DNA of 64,000 nt from Marinobacterium jannaschii DSM 6295 (GCF_000620085.1 NZ_JHVJ01000007.1:62001-126000); one strand, 5' to 3'. Shown: positions 17,593 to 25,755, counted from the stretch's first letter. The notes: generated by a model not told the origin, from the sequence alone. Made by a program: numbers and translations.

Positions 17593-17752
17593 ACTCGGTG
17601 ATTCGGTCTAGAATCCATTGCCGTCGATGTTCGTAGGATTCACCTGAAAACTGATCCTCACCGCACAAGAAAGCACGGCGAACACTACGGGCAATACAGT
17701 GGTAATAAGGGGTTTCGGGCAGGCTTACCTGCTCACAGCGGGCGCGGGTCAT
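17593..17752 (-). pseudogene. REP-associated transposase head, copy B
   Basis: 5' end of a REP-associated tyrosine (HUH/Y1-like) transposase: MTRARCEQVSLPETPYYHC and on through [14 protein letters not shown], intact for about 53 codons. It is cut before the catalytic HUH motif. The truncation lies next to the inverted GGACACCC tip. Full-length relatives are about 300 residues. Confidence 0.8.
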
Positions 17753-17855
17753 CTGAACTCCTACATGAGATTCAATATCGCAGCCAATCCTTGGCTACCG
17801 GGATTCACTGTAGATCAGTCCATCCCGACTGTAAATTTTGGTGGGTGTCCTTTTT
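17753..17855 (-). repeat. RAYT leader repeat, copy B
   Basis: 103-bp leader directly upstream of transposase head B. It contains AGCCAA-tcc-TTGGCT and the larger CGGGATT...CATCCCG hairpin region next to a CTAC/GTAG tetranucleotide, as in REP elements. Confidence 0.8.
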
Positions 17856-17863
17856 CTCACCCC

Positions 17864-18042
17864 ATGGCAAATACCGCATCCAGCTCGGTGATTCGGTCAA
17901 GAATCCACTGCCGTCGGTGTTCGTAGGATTCTCCTGAAAACTGATCCTCACCGCACAAGAAAGCACGGCGAACACAACGGGCAATACAGTGGTAATAAGG
18001 GGTGTCGGGCAGGCTTACCTGCTCACAGCGGGCGCGGGTCAT
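17864..18042 (-). pseudogene. REP-associated transposase head, copy C
   Basis: First ~59 codons of the same transposase ([19 protein letters not shown] ... ELDAVFA), in frame, then cut and joined to leader B within a few bases. Lacks the HUH motif. Confidence 0.82.
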
Positions 18043-18145
18043 ACAAACTCCTCCATGAGATTCAATATCGCAGCCAATCCTTGGCTACCGGGATTCACTG
18101 TAGTTCAGTCAATCCCGACTGTAAATTTTGGTGGGTGTCCTTTTT
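18043..18145 (-). repeat. RAYT leader repeat, copy C
   Basis: 103-bp leader upstream of head C, nearly identical to copy D, including the stem CGGGATT/AATCCCG. Confidence 0.82.
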
Positions 18146-18468
18146 ATTTTCTGAATCAGCACAGGGCCTGTAAACAACAGCTTCCAGCGCCGAATCACCT
18201 CTCTGTCAGACCAACTCTCAGCCTGCGCCTGATCGACCCGCAGCACCAGATGATAGTGGTTGGACATAATGGCATAGGCGCAGATATCGATGGCAAATAC
18301 CGCATCCAACTCGGTGATTCGGTCAAGAATCCACTGCCGTCAGTGTTCGTAGGATTCTCCTGAAAACTGATCCTCACCGCACAAGAAAGCACGGCGAACA
18401 CAACGGGCAATACAGTGGTAATAAGGGGTGTCGGGCAGGCTTACCTGCTCACAGCGGGCGCGGGTCAT
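18146..18468 (-). pseudogene. REP-associated transposase head, copy D (has HUH motif, in-frame stop)
   Basis: Longest copy, about 107 codons. It includes the HUH motif MSNHYHLVLRVD of Y1 transposases, then WKLLFTGPVLIQKI where it is cut and joins leader C. A TGA replaces the Arg codon after SYEH, so it is dead as well as truncated. It shows what the shorter copies come from. Confidence 0.85.
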
Positions 18469-18571
18469 ACAAACTCCTCCATGAGATTCAATATCGCAGC
18501 CAATCCTTGGCTACCGGGATTCACTGTAGTTCAGTCAATCCCGACTGTAAATTTTGGTGGGTGTCCTTTTT
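18469..18571 (-). repeat. RAYT leader repeat, copy D
   Basis: 103-bp leader. The clearest hairpin of the set is at 18515-18543: CGGGATT-c-ACTG-tagtt-CAGT-c-AATCCCG, 11 paired bases with one C/C mismatch, beside CTAC. This looks like a REP hairpin that a RAYT would bind. Confidence 0.82.
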
Positions 18572-18660
18572 CTATTTCCAGGCAGCTACATCTGTTGCCA
18601 ATAGATCTTCTTTAATATTATTCAAACTTCTTCCCTGAAAATAGCATCTGCTCGCAACGG
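18572..18660 (-). pseudogene. decayed 5' end of the small membrane protein gene
   Basis: TTG start at 18625 and 17 codons (NNIKEDLLATDVAAWK) resemble the start of the 16307-16627 gene (NNIKQNLLSKDLAAWK). The frame stops where it meets leader D. The upstream junction to an 8-codon transposase head (CEQ, then ATGCTATTTTCAGG) is the same as at copy A, so both derive from one joined ancestor. Confidence 0.75.
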
Positions 18661-18671
18661 GCGCAGGTCAT

Positions 18672-18773
18672 CTGAATTTCTCCATGAGATTCAATATCGC
18701 AGCCAATCCTTGGCTACCGGGATTCACTGTAGATCAGTCAACTCCATCTGTAAATTTTGGTGGGTGTCCTTTT
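18672..18773 (-). repeat. RAYT leader repeat, copy E
   Basis: Leader copy followed on the minus strand by only 8 transposase codons (MTCARCEQ) and then the membrane-protein upstream region. Confidence 0.78.
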
Positions 18774-18791
18774 CTCCCTGCTTTTCTCCCT

Positions 18792-18937
18792 GTCAAGAAT
18801 CCACTGCCGTCGATGTTTGTAGGATTCACCCGAAAACCGATCCTCGCCGCACAAGAAAGCACGGCGAACACATCGGGAATACAGTGATAGTAAGGAGTGT
18901 CGGGCAGGCTTACCTGCTCAAAACGGGCGCGGGCCAT
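18792..18937 (-). pseudogene. REP-associated transposase head, copy F (frameshifted)
   Basis: Starts [20 protein letters not shown]; a single-base loss then shifts the frame (other copies read [12 protein letters not shown]). It is cut near the WILD codons and joined to leader E through a short CCCTG-rich stretch. Confidence 0.78.
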
Positions 18938-19040
18938 ATGCATTCCTCCATGATTTTCAATATTGCAGCCAATCCTTGGCGATCGGAATTCAATGTAGTT
19001 CAGGCAACTCCGTCTGTAAATTTTCGTGGGTGTCCTTTTT
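18938..19040 (-). repeat. RAYT leader repeat, copy F
   Basis: Right-hand end of the array; diverged leader with TTTTCGTGGGTGTCC tip. Beyond it a T/C-rich stretch joins the SNase remnant. Confidence 0.75.
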
Positions 19041-19065
19041 CTTTTGTTTCCTTTTTCTTCTTCCC

Positions 19066-19177
19066 TGATTACTATAAAGCGGATAATGAAGCTAAAGCTA
19101 ATAAAGCTGGCCTATGGAGAATATCAAAGCCTCAAGCTATACCACCTTGGGAGTGGCGAAAAGTTCGGAAAAATTAG
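19066..19177 (+). pseudogene. C-terminal remnant of a SNase-like nuclease gene
   Basis: About 36 codons (KADNEAKANKAGLWRISKPQ, IPPWEWRK) match the typical C-terminus of staphylococcal-nuclease-like (thermonuclease) proteins. The rest of the gene is missing on the side facing leader F, so the array edge replaced it. Confidence 0.65.
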
Positions 19178-19220
19178 TAAGTAACTTAGCTAAATAGCGT
19201 AACAAAACGGAGGCTTACAA

Positions 19221-19502
19221 ATGAAAACCTACAAAGCATTAGCCCTACTCCCCTTGCTTGTGTCTGGGTGTGGAGCTGAAAGCAAAGCAACTGTATCTGA
19301 GCAAAAAATCAATAACTGCAAACAAATGATTAATTACTCAAGCGGACACGATCTTTCAAGATTAACATATATGGAAGCTAAATCTGACGGCAGCATCTAT
19401 ATTGACTATCAGAAAAGATCAGGAGGAACACTAAAGTACTCCTGCAAGAGTGGTGCGCTAAGCGTTTGGGCTGATGGGGCAGGTATGTGGTTGAAAATTT
19501 AA
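19221..19502 (+). CDS. small putative lipoprotein
   Basis: 93-residue protein with a signal peptide ending in the lipobox LVSGC (Cys about residue 17), so probably membrane-anchored. Two more Cys residues at about 33 and 75 may form a disulfide. GGAGG lies 7 nt upstream of the ATG. No family recognised. AT-rich, in the accessory zone. Confidence 0.65.
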   Translation: MKTYKALALLPLLVSGCGAESKATVSEQKINNCKQMINYSSGHDLSRLTYMEAKSDGSIYIDYQKRSGGTLKYSCKSGALSVWADGAGMWLKI

Positions 19503-19900
19503 ATTCTGTAATAGATTTCGTATTTATCAGACATGATGTGTCACTCCCTGTAGGGGTTAAACTATAGAGGTGACACAGAATTTTGAACACTACCGACCAA
19601 AATTGACTACAGATCGATCAGTCCCAGCTGCGGGCTCTGTGGGCATTTTTCCAATAAGATTATCTTTAGGCACTAGGCAGTAACAGCTGCCCCCCTCCCC
19701 TGCATGCTCCCGCCCCACCCTTTCTCCGGCATCAGGTCATTACCTAGTACCTGTCCCACTCAACACAAAGAGTTCTTTCCAATGGATCTAAAAGATACAC
19801 ATTTAGATAATAAAAATTTACTTCACCAATAGATAAGCAAATTTTTCTTAGCTTAGACAATCATAGAAAGCGCTTACGCATATAAATATTGGCTTTTGCT
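19503..19900. other. gene-poor accessory stretch
   Basis: About 400 bp with no credible gene. A short stretch near 19600-19650 (GACTACAGATCGATCAGTCC) faintly resembles the leader repeat. The rest is AT-rich and unassigned. Confidence 0.4.
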
Positions 19901-20185
19901 ATGACGGACACACCGAAAATAGTGCAGCAAGTTAAGCAACTTGCCGAGTTACGGTAACAACGCAATCTGCAACCGTTCGCCAATGTCGGTGAGCTGATAC
20001 GAGATGCACGAACGTACCAGCAGCTGACCATTGACGATCTGGCGCCCTACAGCAACGCTTCAGAGGTCGCCATTGGCAAGATCGAGCACGGTGCTACAAA
20101 CGTGACAGTATCTAAATTCAAGGCGGTACTGGGCGCTGAGCTTGAGCCTATGGATCAGTTAGCGGAGGTTTACGACAGGGGCTGA
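19901..20185 (+). pseudogene. XRE/HipB-like antitoxin-type regulator, broken
   Basis: One frame from ATG 19901 to TGA 20183 reads MTDTPKIVQQVKQLAELR, stop TAA (19955-19957), then VGELIRDARTYQQLTIDDLA ... IGKIEHGATNVTVSKFKAVL. This is an XRE helix-turn-helix of the HipB sort. A protein could restart after the stop only from a weak codon. No intact HipA partner follows; 20186-20463 holds open but stop-interrupted sequence on the plus strand that I cannot identify. Confidence 0.6.
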
Positions 20186-20463
20186 CTTTATGACCCTGGC
20201 CGGGAATATAGGTCTACCGGTCAAAGTGGCCGATAAGGCGATCACAGACTTGGGAAAAGCCCTGGTTAAGATCAAGGCCCTGATCAGCCGTTCCTACCTC
20301 TAGGATGAACTGAAAAAAAGGTTCCTGGCGCTGGTAGTGAGTCGGTACCGGGCTATCTGTACGATAAGGCAGGGGCGACCAGTCTACGGACAGGCTGGCC
20401 GACCAAAAAGAGCGGTCTGGTAGGTTGGCAGCCCCGGACCTCAACCGATCATCCTCTGAATAA

Positions 20464-21783
20464 TTACAGCTCAACCGCTGGCAGCACGGTGGCAACCACC
20501 TCACCAAAACCAATCCGTGGCGCGCCCGCTTTTTCACAGCAGCCGCGCAGGATGACGCTGTCGCCATCGGCGAGGAAGGTGCGGGTTTCGCCGTTGGGCA
20601 GGGTGATGGGTTGTTTGCCGCCCTGACTCAGTTCCAGTAGCGAGCCGGATTCGCTCTGTTCCGGGCCGGACTGGGTGCCGCTGCCGAAGAAATCGCCCGG
20701 TTTCAGGTTACAGCCGTTGATGCTGTGATGGCTGACCATCTGGGCGATGCTCCAGTAGGAGTCGCGGAAGTTGGACGCAGACAGGCGGCAGGCGGGTTCA
20801 CCGGCCTCACGCATCTGAGCGGTCTGCAGCAGTACTTCCAGCTGGATATCCAGCGCGCCACTGGCCCTGTTCTGTGCTGATTCCAGGTAGCTCAGGGGTT
20901 GTGGGTCTGCACTGTCACGCTGCCAGGCGGTGCGGTAAGGGGCCAGGGCTTCCAGGGTGATAACCCAGGGCGATACGGTGGAGGCAAAACTCTTGGAGAG
21001 GAAAGGCCCCAGCGGCTGGTATTCCCAGGCCTGAATATCCCGTGCCGACCAGTCGTTAAACAGGCAGAGGCCAAAGACATGGTTATCCGCCGCATCCAGT
21101 GCAATCGGCTCACCCAGTTCATTACCTGCGCCGATATAGATCCCCAGTTCCAGTTCGTAATCCAGTCGCTTACAGGGGCCAAGGCTTGGCACTTCGGCAT
21201 CCGGGGCCTTGGTCTGCCCCAATGGGCGGCGGAACTGCTGGCCGGAGATCCCGATCGAGGAGCTGCGACCGTGATAGCCGATCGGCACCCATTTGTAGTT
21301 GGGCAGCAGCGGATTATCGGGCCGGAACAGGCTACCCACCCGGGTAGCATGGTGGATTGAAGTGTAGAAGTCGGTGTAGTCACCGATGGTGGCGGGCAGT
21401 TTGTACTCCGCATCTGCCTGGGGCAGCAGACAGGCCTGCAGCTGCCCCGCCTCGGCCGCGCCCTCGCGCAGCGCCCGCGACAGTGCCAGACGCAACGCCG
21501 ACCAGGCGGGCTGGCCCAGTGCCATCAGGGAATTCAGCGTATCGCCCTGACAGGCCGCCAGCGCCTCAGCCGCCTCCCCTGCCACTACGCCGCTGTCCTG
21601 CAACTGTTGCAGGTCGAGGATCTGATCGCCAATCGCCACACCTGCACGAAAGGCCTCTTCGCTGCCCACGCGGCGGAAGACGCCAAAGGGCAGGTTCTGA
21701 ATCGGAAAGTCGCACCCTGACTGGTTGGCAGAGCGCACCCAGCTTCTAAGTGCGGGGGCATGGGTTTCATTGAGTAATTCCAT
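20464..21783 (-). CDS. fahA: fumarylacetoacetase
   Basis: Hydrolyses 4-fumarylacetoacetate to fumarate and acetoacetate, the last step of homogentisate (tyrosine/phenylalanine, 3-hydroxyphenylacetate) breakdown. 439 residues from ATG 21783, family length. The active-site segment YTDFYTSIHHATRVG carries the catalytic His and metal-binding Asp, and YKWVPIGYHGRSSSI follows. The GTG one codon earlier is a less likely start. Last gene of a minus-strand unit with DUF2783, an FAD monooxygenase and an MBL protein. Confidence 0.94.
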   Translation of the reverse strand: MELLNETHAPALRSWVRSANQSGCDFPIQNLPFGVFRRVGSEEAFRAGVAIGDQILDLQQLQDSGVVAGEAAEALAACQGDTLNSLMALGQPAWSALRLALSRALREGAAEAGQLQACLLPQADAEYKLPATIGDYTDFYTSIHHATRVGSLFRPDNPLLPNYKWVPIGYHGRSSSIGISGQQFRRPLGQTKAPDAEVPSLGPCKRLDYELELGIYIGAGNELGEPIALDAADNHVFGLCLFNDWSARDIQAWEYQPLGPFLSKSFASTVSPWVITLEALAPYRTAWQRDSADPQPLSYLESAQNRASGALDIQLEVLLQTAQMREAGEPACRLSASNFRDSYWSIAQMVSHHSINGCNLKPGDFFGSGTQSGPEQSESGSLLELSQGGKQPITLPNGETRTFLADGDSVILRGCCEKAGAPRIGFGEVVATVLPAVEL

Positions 21784-21830
21784 CACAGTCTCTTCTGCCT
21801 CCGTATACGATGGACAGCCGGTGGGCTGTC

Positions 21831-22079
21831 TTAAATTGATTCCCGTGCTGCGGCCAGCGCCTGGCGCAGTACCGCCAGGTCACCTATATGGTTGGCCAGC
21901 AGCAGGATCAGACGGGCATTGAGCATCTGACTTTGCTCATCGCTCAGGCCCTGATGGCTGTCGATCAGGGCTTCATAAAGATCATCACCCGCCCGATAGG
22001 GACGTGTGACCGGCTCGCCGGCATGGTGAAAGTTGGCCTCGGTATTCAGCTTTCCGCTGGTTTTATCGCTGGCAGTCAT
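21831..22079 (-). CDS. DUF2783 protein, possible MhaB-like coupling protein
   Basis: 82 residues; the C-terminal half DDLYEALIDSHQGLSDEQSQ followed by LNARLILLLANHIGD is the DUF2783 signature. It lies 13 bp after the FAD monooxygenase. In Pseudomonas putida the 3-hydroxyphenylacetate 6-hydroxylase is a flavoprotein (MhaA) plus a tiny coupling protein (MhaB) that limits wasteful NADH use. By size and position this gene is a candidate for that role; this is inference. Confidence 0.7.
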   Translation of the reverse strand: MTASDKTSGKLNTEANFHHAGEPVTRPYRAGDDLYEALIDSHQGLSDEQSQMLNARLILLLANHIGDLAVLRQALAAARESI

Positions 22080-22092
22080 CTCGTCACCCTCC

Positions 22093-23760
22093 TTAAAGGT
22101 TGCAGGTCGCGGTATTTAGCGCAAGGCGAACTGCCTCGCAATCCAGGCTGCGCCAGCGCGCGGCCAGATGCTGATCGGGACGGATCAGGAAGCAGCTACC
22201 GTCACGGCCGTCGTAGCGTTGCGCCATCAGCCCTTCGCTGTCGTGAACGGCAGCGATTGCCGCAGGCGGCGTACCCCGGCGGTAGACCAGCAGCGGCCGC
22301 AGCGGGATCTCAGATTCGGCCAGCTCGCTCAGTTGCTGCAATTCACCAGCGCTGATCCGGGTCGCATCTTCACAGAAGCAGAGCAGCTGGAAGCGATGAT
22401 CCACCAGCTGTAGCGCCCATCCCTCCCCTTTCGGGCCTTCTATCGGCGCATCCTCCATCACCGCACCCGGTAGCATCGGGCTATCAAACGGATCAGCATC
22501 CGGCGTATTGAGGGAGGAGTGACTGAGAATCGCCGGATCGGAAAGGCGGCCGGAGTTGACCAGCTTGCGGGCAAAGTCATGCTGTTTCGCCAGTGCCAGG
22601 GTGGCGTTGCGGAACTGCAGCGAGACATCGGACTTAGGCGTAATAAAGTCGGTGGCGCGGGTGGAGTTCATCAGGTTCTCATCCGCCGCAAACTCCCGCT
22701 CTTCACAGTAGCTGTCGATCAGCTGCTGCGGCGCCAGGCCCTGCATTACCAATCTCAGCTTCCAGATCAGGTTATCGCTGTCCTGAAAGCCGGAGTTGGC
22801 ACCACGGGCACCGAAAGGCGATACCTGATGGGCCGCATCCCCGGCAAAGATCACCCGCCCGTGCCGGAAGCGCTCCATACGGCGACACATAAAGGTGTAG
22901 ACGCTGGCCCACTCCAGCTCAAACTCCATCGCCTCGCCCATCATCGCCTTCACCCGGGGGATAATGTTCTCGGGCTTTTTCTCCTCTTCCGGGTCTTTAT
23001 CCCAGCCGAGCTGGAAATCCAGCCGCCAAACATTATCCGGCTGACTGTGCAGCAGCGTGGACTGGCCGGGATGGTAGCTGGGATCAAAGGAGAACCAGCG
23101 CTCTGAGGGAAAGTCAGCCTTCATAATGATATCCGCGATCAGGAAGCGGTCGCGGAATACCCGCCCGTCCATACTGAGGCCCATCATGCTGCGTACCGAG
23201 CTGTTGGCACCGTCGGCGACGATCAGCCAGTCGGTGCTAAGCTGGTAGGGACCGTCCGGAGTCTCAATGCTGACCACGACCTGCTCGCCCTGCTGCTCGA
23301 CCGCGCTGACCCGGTTCTGCCAGCGGATCTCCACCTGATCCAGCTCACCGGCCCGGTCGACCATATACTCTTCGAGATAGTATTGCTGCAGGTTGATAAA
23401 GGCGGGCTGGGAATAGCCCGCTTCCGGCAACAGGTCAAAACTGCTGACCAGCTGATCCTGAAAGAACATTTTGCCGACCTTCCAGCAGACCCCCTTCTCC
23501 ACCATCCGCCCGGCACAACCCAGCCGGTCCAGCACCTCCAGTGCACGCTTGGAGTAGCAGACCGCACGCGAGCCGACGCTGACGGTGTTGTTGTCATCCA
23601 GAATAAGCGCCGGCATCCCCTGTACGCCGGCGTCCAGCCCGGCCGCCAGTCCGATCGGGCCTGCGCCGACGATGATCAGCGGGTGGTGGGCGATCTGCCC
23701 TGCCTGCTGATCGACCGAGCGCTGATAATCATAAACCGGTGGCTGATAGGTATTAAACAT
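22093..23760 (-). CDS. FAD-dependent aromatic monooxygenase (MhaA-like)
   Basis: Class A flavin hydroxylase of 555 residues. GAGPIGLAAGLD (about 32-43) binds FAD; GDAAHQVSPFGARGANSGFQD is the second FAD motif. Relatives include 3-(3-hydroxyphenyl)propionate hydroxylases. Its place between fahA/DUF2783 and an MBL protein suggests it makes homogentisate or a similar dihydroxylated ring acid, for example 3-hydroxyphenylacetate 6-hydroxylase. The substrate is inferred. Confidence 0.85.
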   Translation of the reverse strand: MFNTYQPPVYDYQRSVDQQAGQIAHHPLIIVGAGPIGLAAGLDAGVQGMPALILDDNNTVSVGSRAVCYSKRALEVLDRLGCAGRMVEKGVCWKVGKMFFQDQLVSSFDLLPEAGYSQPAFINLQQYYLEEYMVDRAGELDQVEIRWQNRVSAVEQQGEQVVVSIETPDGPYQLSTDWLIVADGANSSVRSMMGLSMDGRVFRDRFLIADIIMKADFPSERWFSFDPSYHPGQSTLLHSQPDNVWRLDFQLGWDKDPEEEKKPENIIPRVKAMMGEAMEFELEWASVYTFMCRRMERFRHGRVIFAGDAAHQVSPFGARGANSGFQDSDNLIWKLRLVMQGLAPQQLIDSYCEEREFAADENLMNSTRATDFITPKSDVSLQFRNATLALAKQHDFARKLVNSGRLSDPAILSHSSLNTPDADPFDSPMLPGAVMEDAPIEGPKGEGWALQLVDHRFQLLCFCEDATRISAGELQQLSELAESEIPLRPLLVYRRGTPPAAIAAVHDSEGLMAQRYDGRDGSCFLIRPDQHLAARWRSLDCEAVRLALNTATCNL

Positions 23761-23811
23761 GCTGACCTCACTATTATTATTTTTACTCTTGAGGAAGGTG
23801 GCTTAGGGCAG

Positions 23812-24768
23812 CTACTGCAGGCTGTGCCACATCTGCTGATCGCGCTCGGCGGTCCAGATCTGAGGGTCGCGGATGCCGGAGGCTTCGTCATAGGCGCGGG
23901 TCACATCAAACGGCAGGCAGTGTTCATAGATAAAGACCTGGCCAAACTGCGGGTCCATCGCCTCACGGGTCAGGGCCATCGCGGCCTTAAGATCCAGCTT
24001 GTCCGCCACCGCGCGCTGGGCACTCTCATACAGGGTGGTGACAAAAGCGCGGGTGTAGGCCAGCCCTTCTGCGACCTGTTGCGGGGTTTCCAGTGCCGGA
24101 CCGCGGCCTGGCACCAGCTTTTTCGCATTCAGGGCGCTGATGTTGTCCAGCGTCTGCGGCCAGTCGCTGAGATAGGCATCGCCGGTATAGCAAGCGGCAT
24201 CGCACTCCACCAGATCACCGGAGAACAGCACCTCTTCCTGCGGCACCCAGACCACCGTGTCACCCTTGGTATGACCAAGCCCCAGCTGCATAATCTGCAC
24301 CTCCAGCCCGCCCATCATCAGGCGCATCTCCTTCTGGAAGGTCAGGGTCGGCCAGGTCAGCCCCGGCACCGATTCCACCGCCTGAAACAGGCGCGGAAAG
24401 CGGCCGATCTCGGAGTCCATATCCTGCTGACCGCGCTCGACGATCAGATTCCAGGTGTCCTGGCTGGCGATCACCTGCTCCAGACCGTGCTCGCGATAAC
24501 CAGAAGCCCCCAGTACCCGCACCGCATGGTAGTGGGTCAGGGTGACATAGCGGATCGGTTTATCGGTCACCTCACGGATCTTCTTCACCAGCGCCTGCGC
24601 CGCCACCGGCGTGGCGGTAGCATCGATCACCATCACCCCGTCCTCGCTGATGATCACCCCGGTATTGGGGTCGCCCTCAGCGGTATAGGCCCAGCAATGT
24701 TCCGAAAGTTGAGTAAAGCTGACCGCCTTCTCATCCAGATCTGCCGCCGATGCAAATTGCTTGCTCAT
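23812..24768 (-). CDS. metallo-beta-lactamase-fold protein lacking site-2 ligands
   Basis: 318-residue MBL-fold protein. The usual HxHxDH motif reads H79-Y-H81-A-V-R: Asp and third His are replaced by V83 and R84. The later ligands H166 (GLGHTKGD) and D185 (FSGDLVE) remain, but the last His is R222 (VPGRGP). Thus a mononuclear site (H79/H81/H166) could persist while the second site is lost. It heads the fahA unit and may process a pathway CoA ester or lactone; the activity is unknown. Confidence 0.8.
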   Translation of the reverse strand: MSKQFASAADLDEKAVSFTQLSEHCWAYTAEGDPNTGVIISEDGVMVIDATATPVAAQALVKKIREVTDKPIRYVTLTHYHAVRVLGASGYREHGLEQVIASQDTWNLIVERGQQDMDSEIGRFPRLFQAVESVPGLTWPTLTFQKEMRLMMGGLEVQIMQLGLGHTKGDTVVWVPQEEVLFSGDLVECDAACYTGDAYLSDWPQTLDNISALNAKKLVPGRGPALETPQQVAEGLAYTRAFVTTLYESAQRAVADKLDLKAAMALTREAMDPQFGQVFIYEHCLPFDVTRAYDEASGIRDPQIWTAERDQQMWHSLQ

Positions 24769-24914
24769 AGTCGCTCCTGCCGGTACGCGGTGCCGCCAAC
24801 ATCATCAGCCAGCACCATTTAAGTTACACAAATTATTATTTTTCGTTTATTTTTGTATCATTCAATCACCGCTCATTTCACGGTGCAAAGGTTGCCGTTG
24901 ATCAGTTGTGGATT

Positions 24915-24931
24915 TTTACGCATTGCGTAAA
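24915..24931. promoter_or_regulatory. candidate IclR operator
   Basis: TTTACGC-att-GCGTAAA, a 17-bp dyad with perfect 7-bp arms, lies 39 bp before the iclR start in the divergent promoter. The half-site ATTGCGTAA recurs before maiA at 25823-25831. Confidence 0.6.
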
Positions 24932-24969
24932 CCGCACTGTGCGGACAGATATTCAGGAGGCAGGAAGGG

Positions 24970-25755
24970 ATGACGGAAGGCAGCAAAGGTGGCGTACAGT
25001 CCGTGGAGATCGGCATCGGTTTACTGAAAACCCTGGCGGCAATGGGCGGCAAGGTCTCCCTCAACCAGTTGAGCGAGGAAACCGGGATGCACCCGGCCAA
25101 GATCCACCGCTACCTCACCAGCCTGGTCAATACCGGTCTGGTTGCCCGCACCGCCCACGGCAAGTACGACCTGGGCAGCTACGGACTGGAGTTTTCCACT
25201 CTCTACCTCTCCCGCCTCGACCCAACCACCATTGCCAATGAGATGATGGAGTCGCTGCGCGACCAGACCGCCGAGGGCGTGATCCTGACTGTCTGGGGCA
25301 GCGCCGGAACCACCGTGATCCGCTGGTTCCAATCACGCCAGCCGATCTCTGTCGGTATCCGGCCCGGCACCTGTTTCTCCACCCTGATGTCGGCCTCTGG
25401 CCGGGTATTTATGGCCCACCTGCCGACAGAACTGACCCAGCCGCAGGTGGAGCAGGAGCTGTTACAGCTGGAGCAGAAACCACACCGCCTGGCACCGCAG
25501 GGCTGGGATGAGATCGCTCAGATAAACGCTGAAACCCGCCAACATGGACTGGGACGGGTGGAGGGCCACAGTGTCGAAGGGGTCTCCGCACTGGCCGCGC
25601 CGATCTTCGACTATCGCGGTGAAATGGTGCTGTCGCTGGCACTGTTTGGCTTCAGAAGCCGTTTCGATGCCGACTGGGATGGCCGCAACGCCCGGCTGTT
25701 ACGCCAGACTGCGGGCGAGATCTCCAGCCGGCTGGGCTATATCGCCCCGGCCTGA
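24970..25755 (+). CDS. IclR-family regulator
   Basis: 261 residues: an N-terminal winged helix (SLNQLSEETGMHPAKIHRYL) and a C-terminal IclR effector domain. IclR proteins commonly control homogentisate genes (HmgR) and 3-hydroxyphenylacetate genes (MhaS), and this one lies between the two divergent halves of the cluster. AGGAGG is about 10 nt upstream. The shared half-site suggests it controls itself, the MBL-fahA unit and maiA. Confidence 0.88.
   Translation: MTEGSKGGVQSVEIGIGLLKTLAAMGGKVSLNQLSEETGMHPAKIHRYLTSLVNTGLVARTAHGKYDLGSYGLEFSTLYLSRLDPTTIANEMMESLRDQTAEGVILTVWGSAGTTVIRWFQSRQPISVGIRPGTCFSTLMSASGRVFMAHLPTELTQPQVEQELLQLEQKPHRLAPQGWDEIAQINAETRQHGLGRVEGHSVEGVSALAAPIFDYRGEMVLSLALFGFRSRFDADWDGRNARLLRQTAGEISSRLGYIAPA

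Noticed and set aside
16669-19040. CRISPR array
   Set aside because: Repeats are about 103 bp, imperfect and structured, and the spaces between them hold transposase heads of varying length; no short direct repeats, regular spacers or cas genes.
16669-19040. Integron cassette array
   Set aside because: No attC-type core sites and no integrase gene; the repeat edge GGACACCC and transposase heads point to REP/RAYT-derived sequence.
18710-19177. A 155-residue protein reading through leader F into the SNase tail
   Set aside because: The N-terminal part is leader repeat read in one frame; only the last ~36 codons look like protein. I call the tail a remnant.
20186-20463. A HipA toxin gene after the broken regulator
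   Set aside because: The frame is interrupted by stops and shows no kinase motifs.
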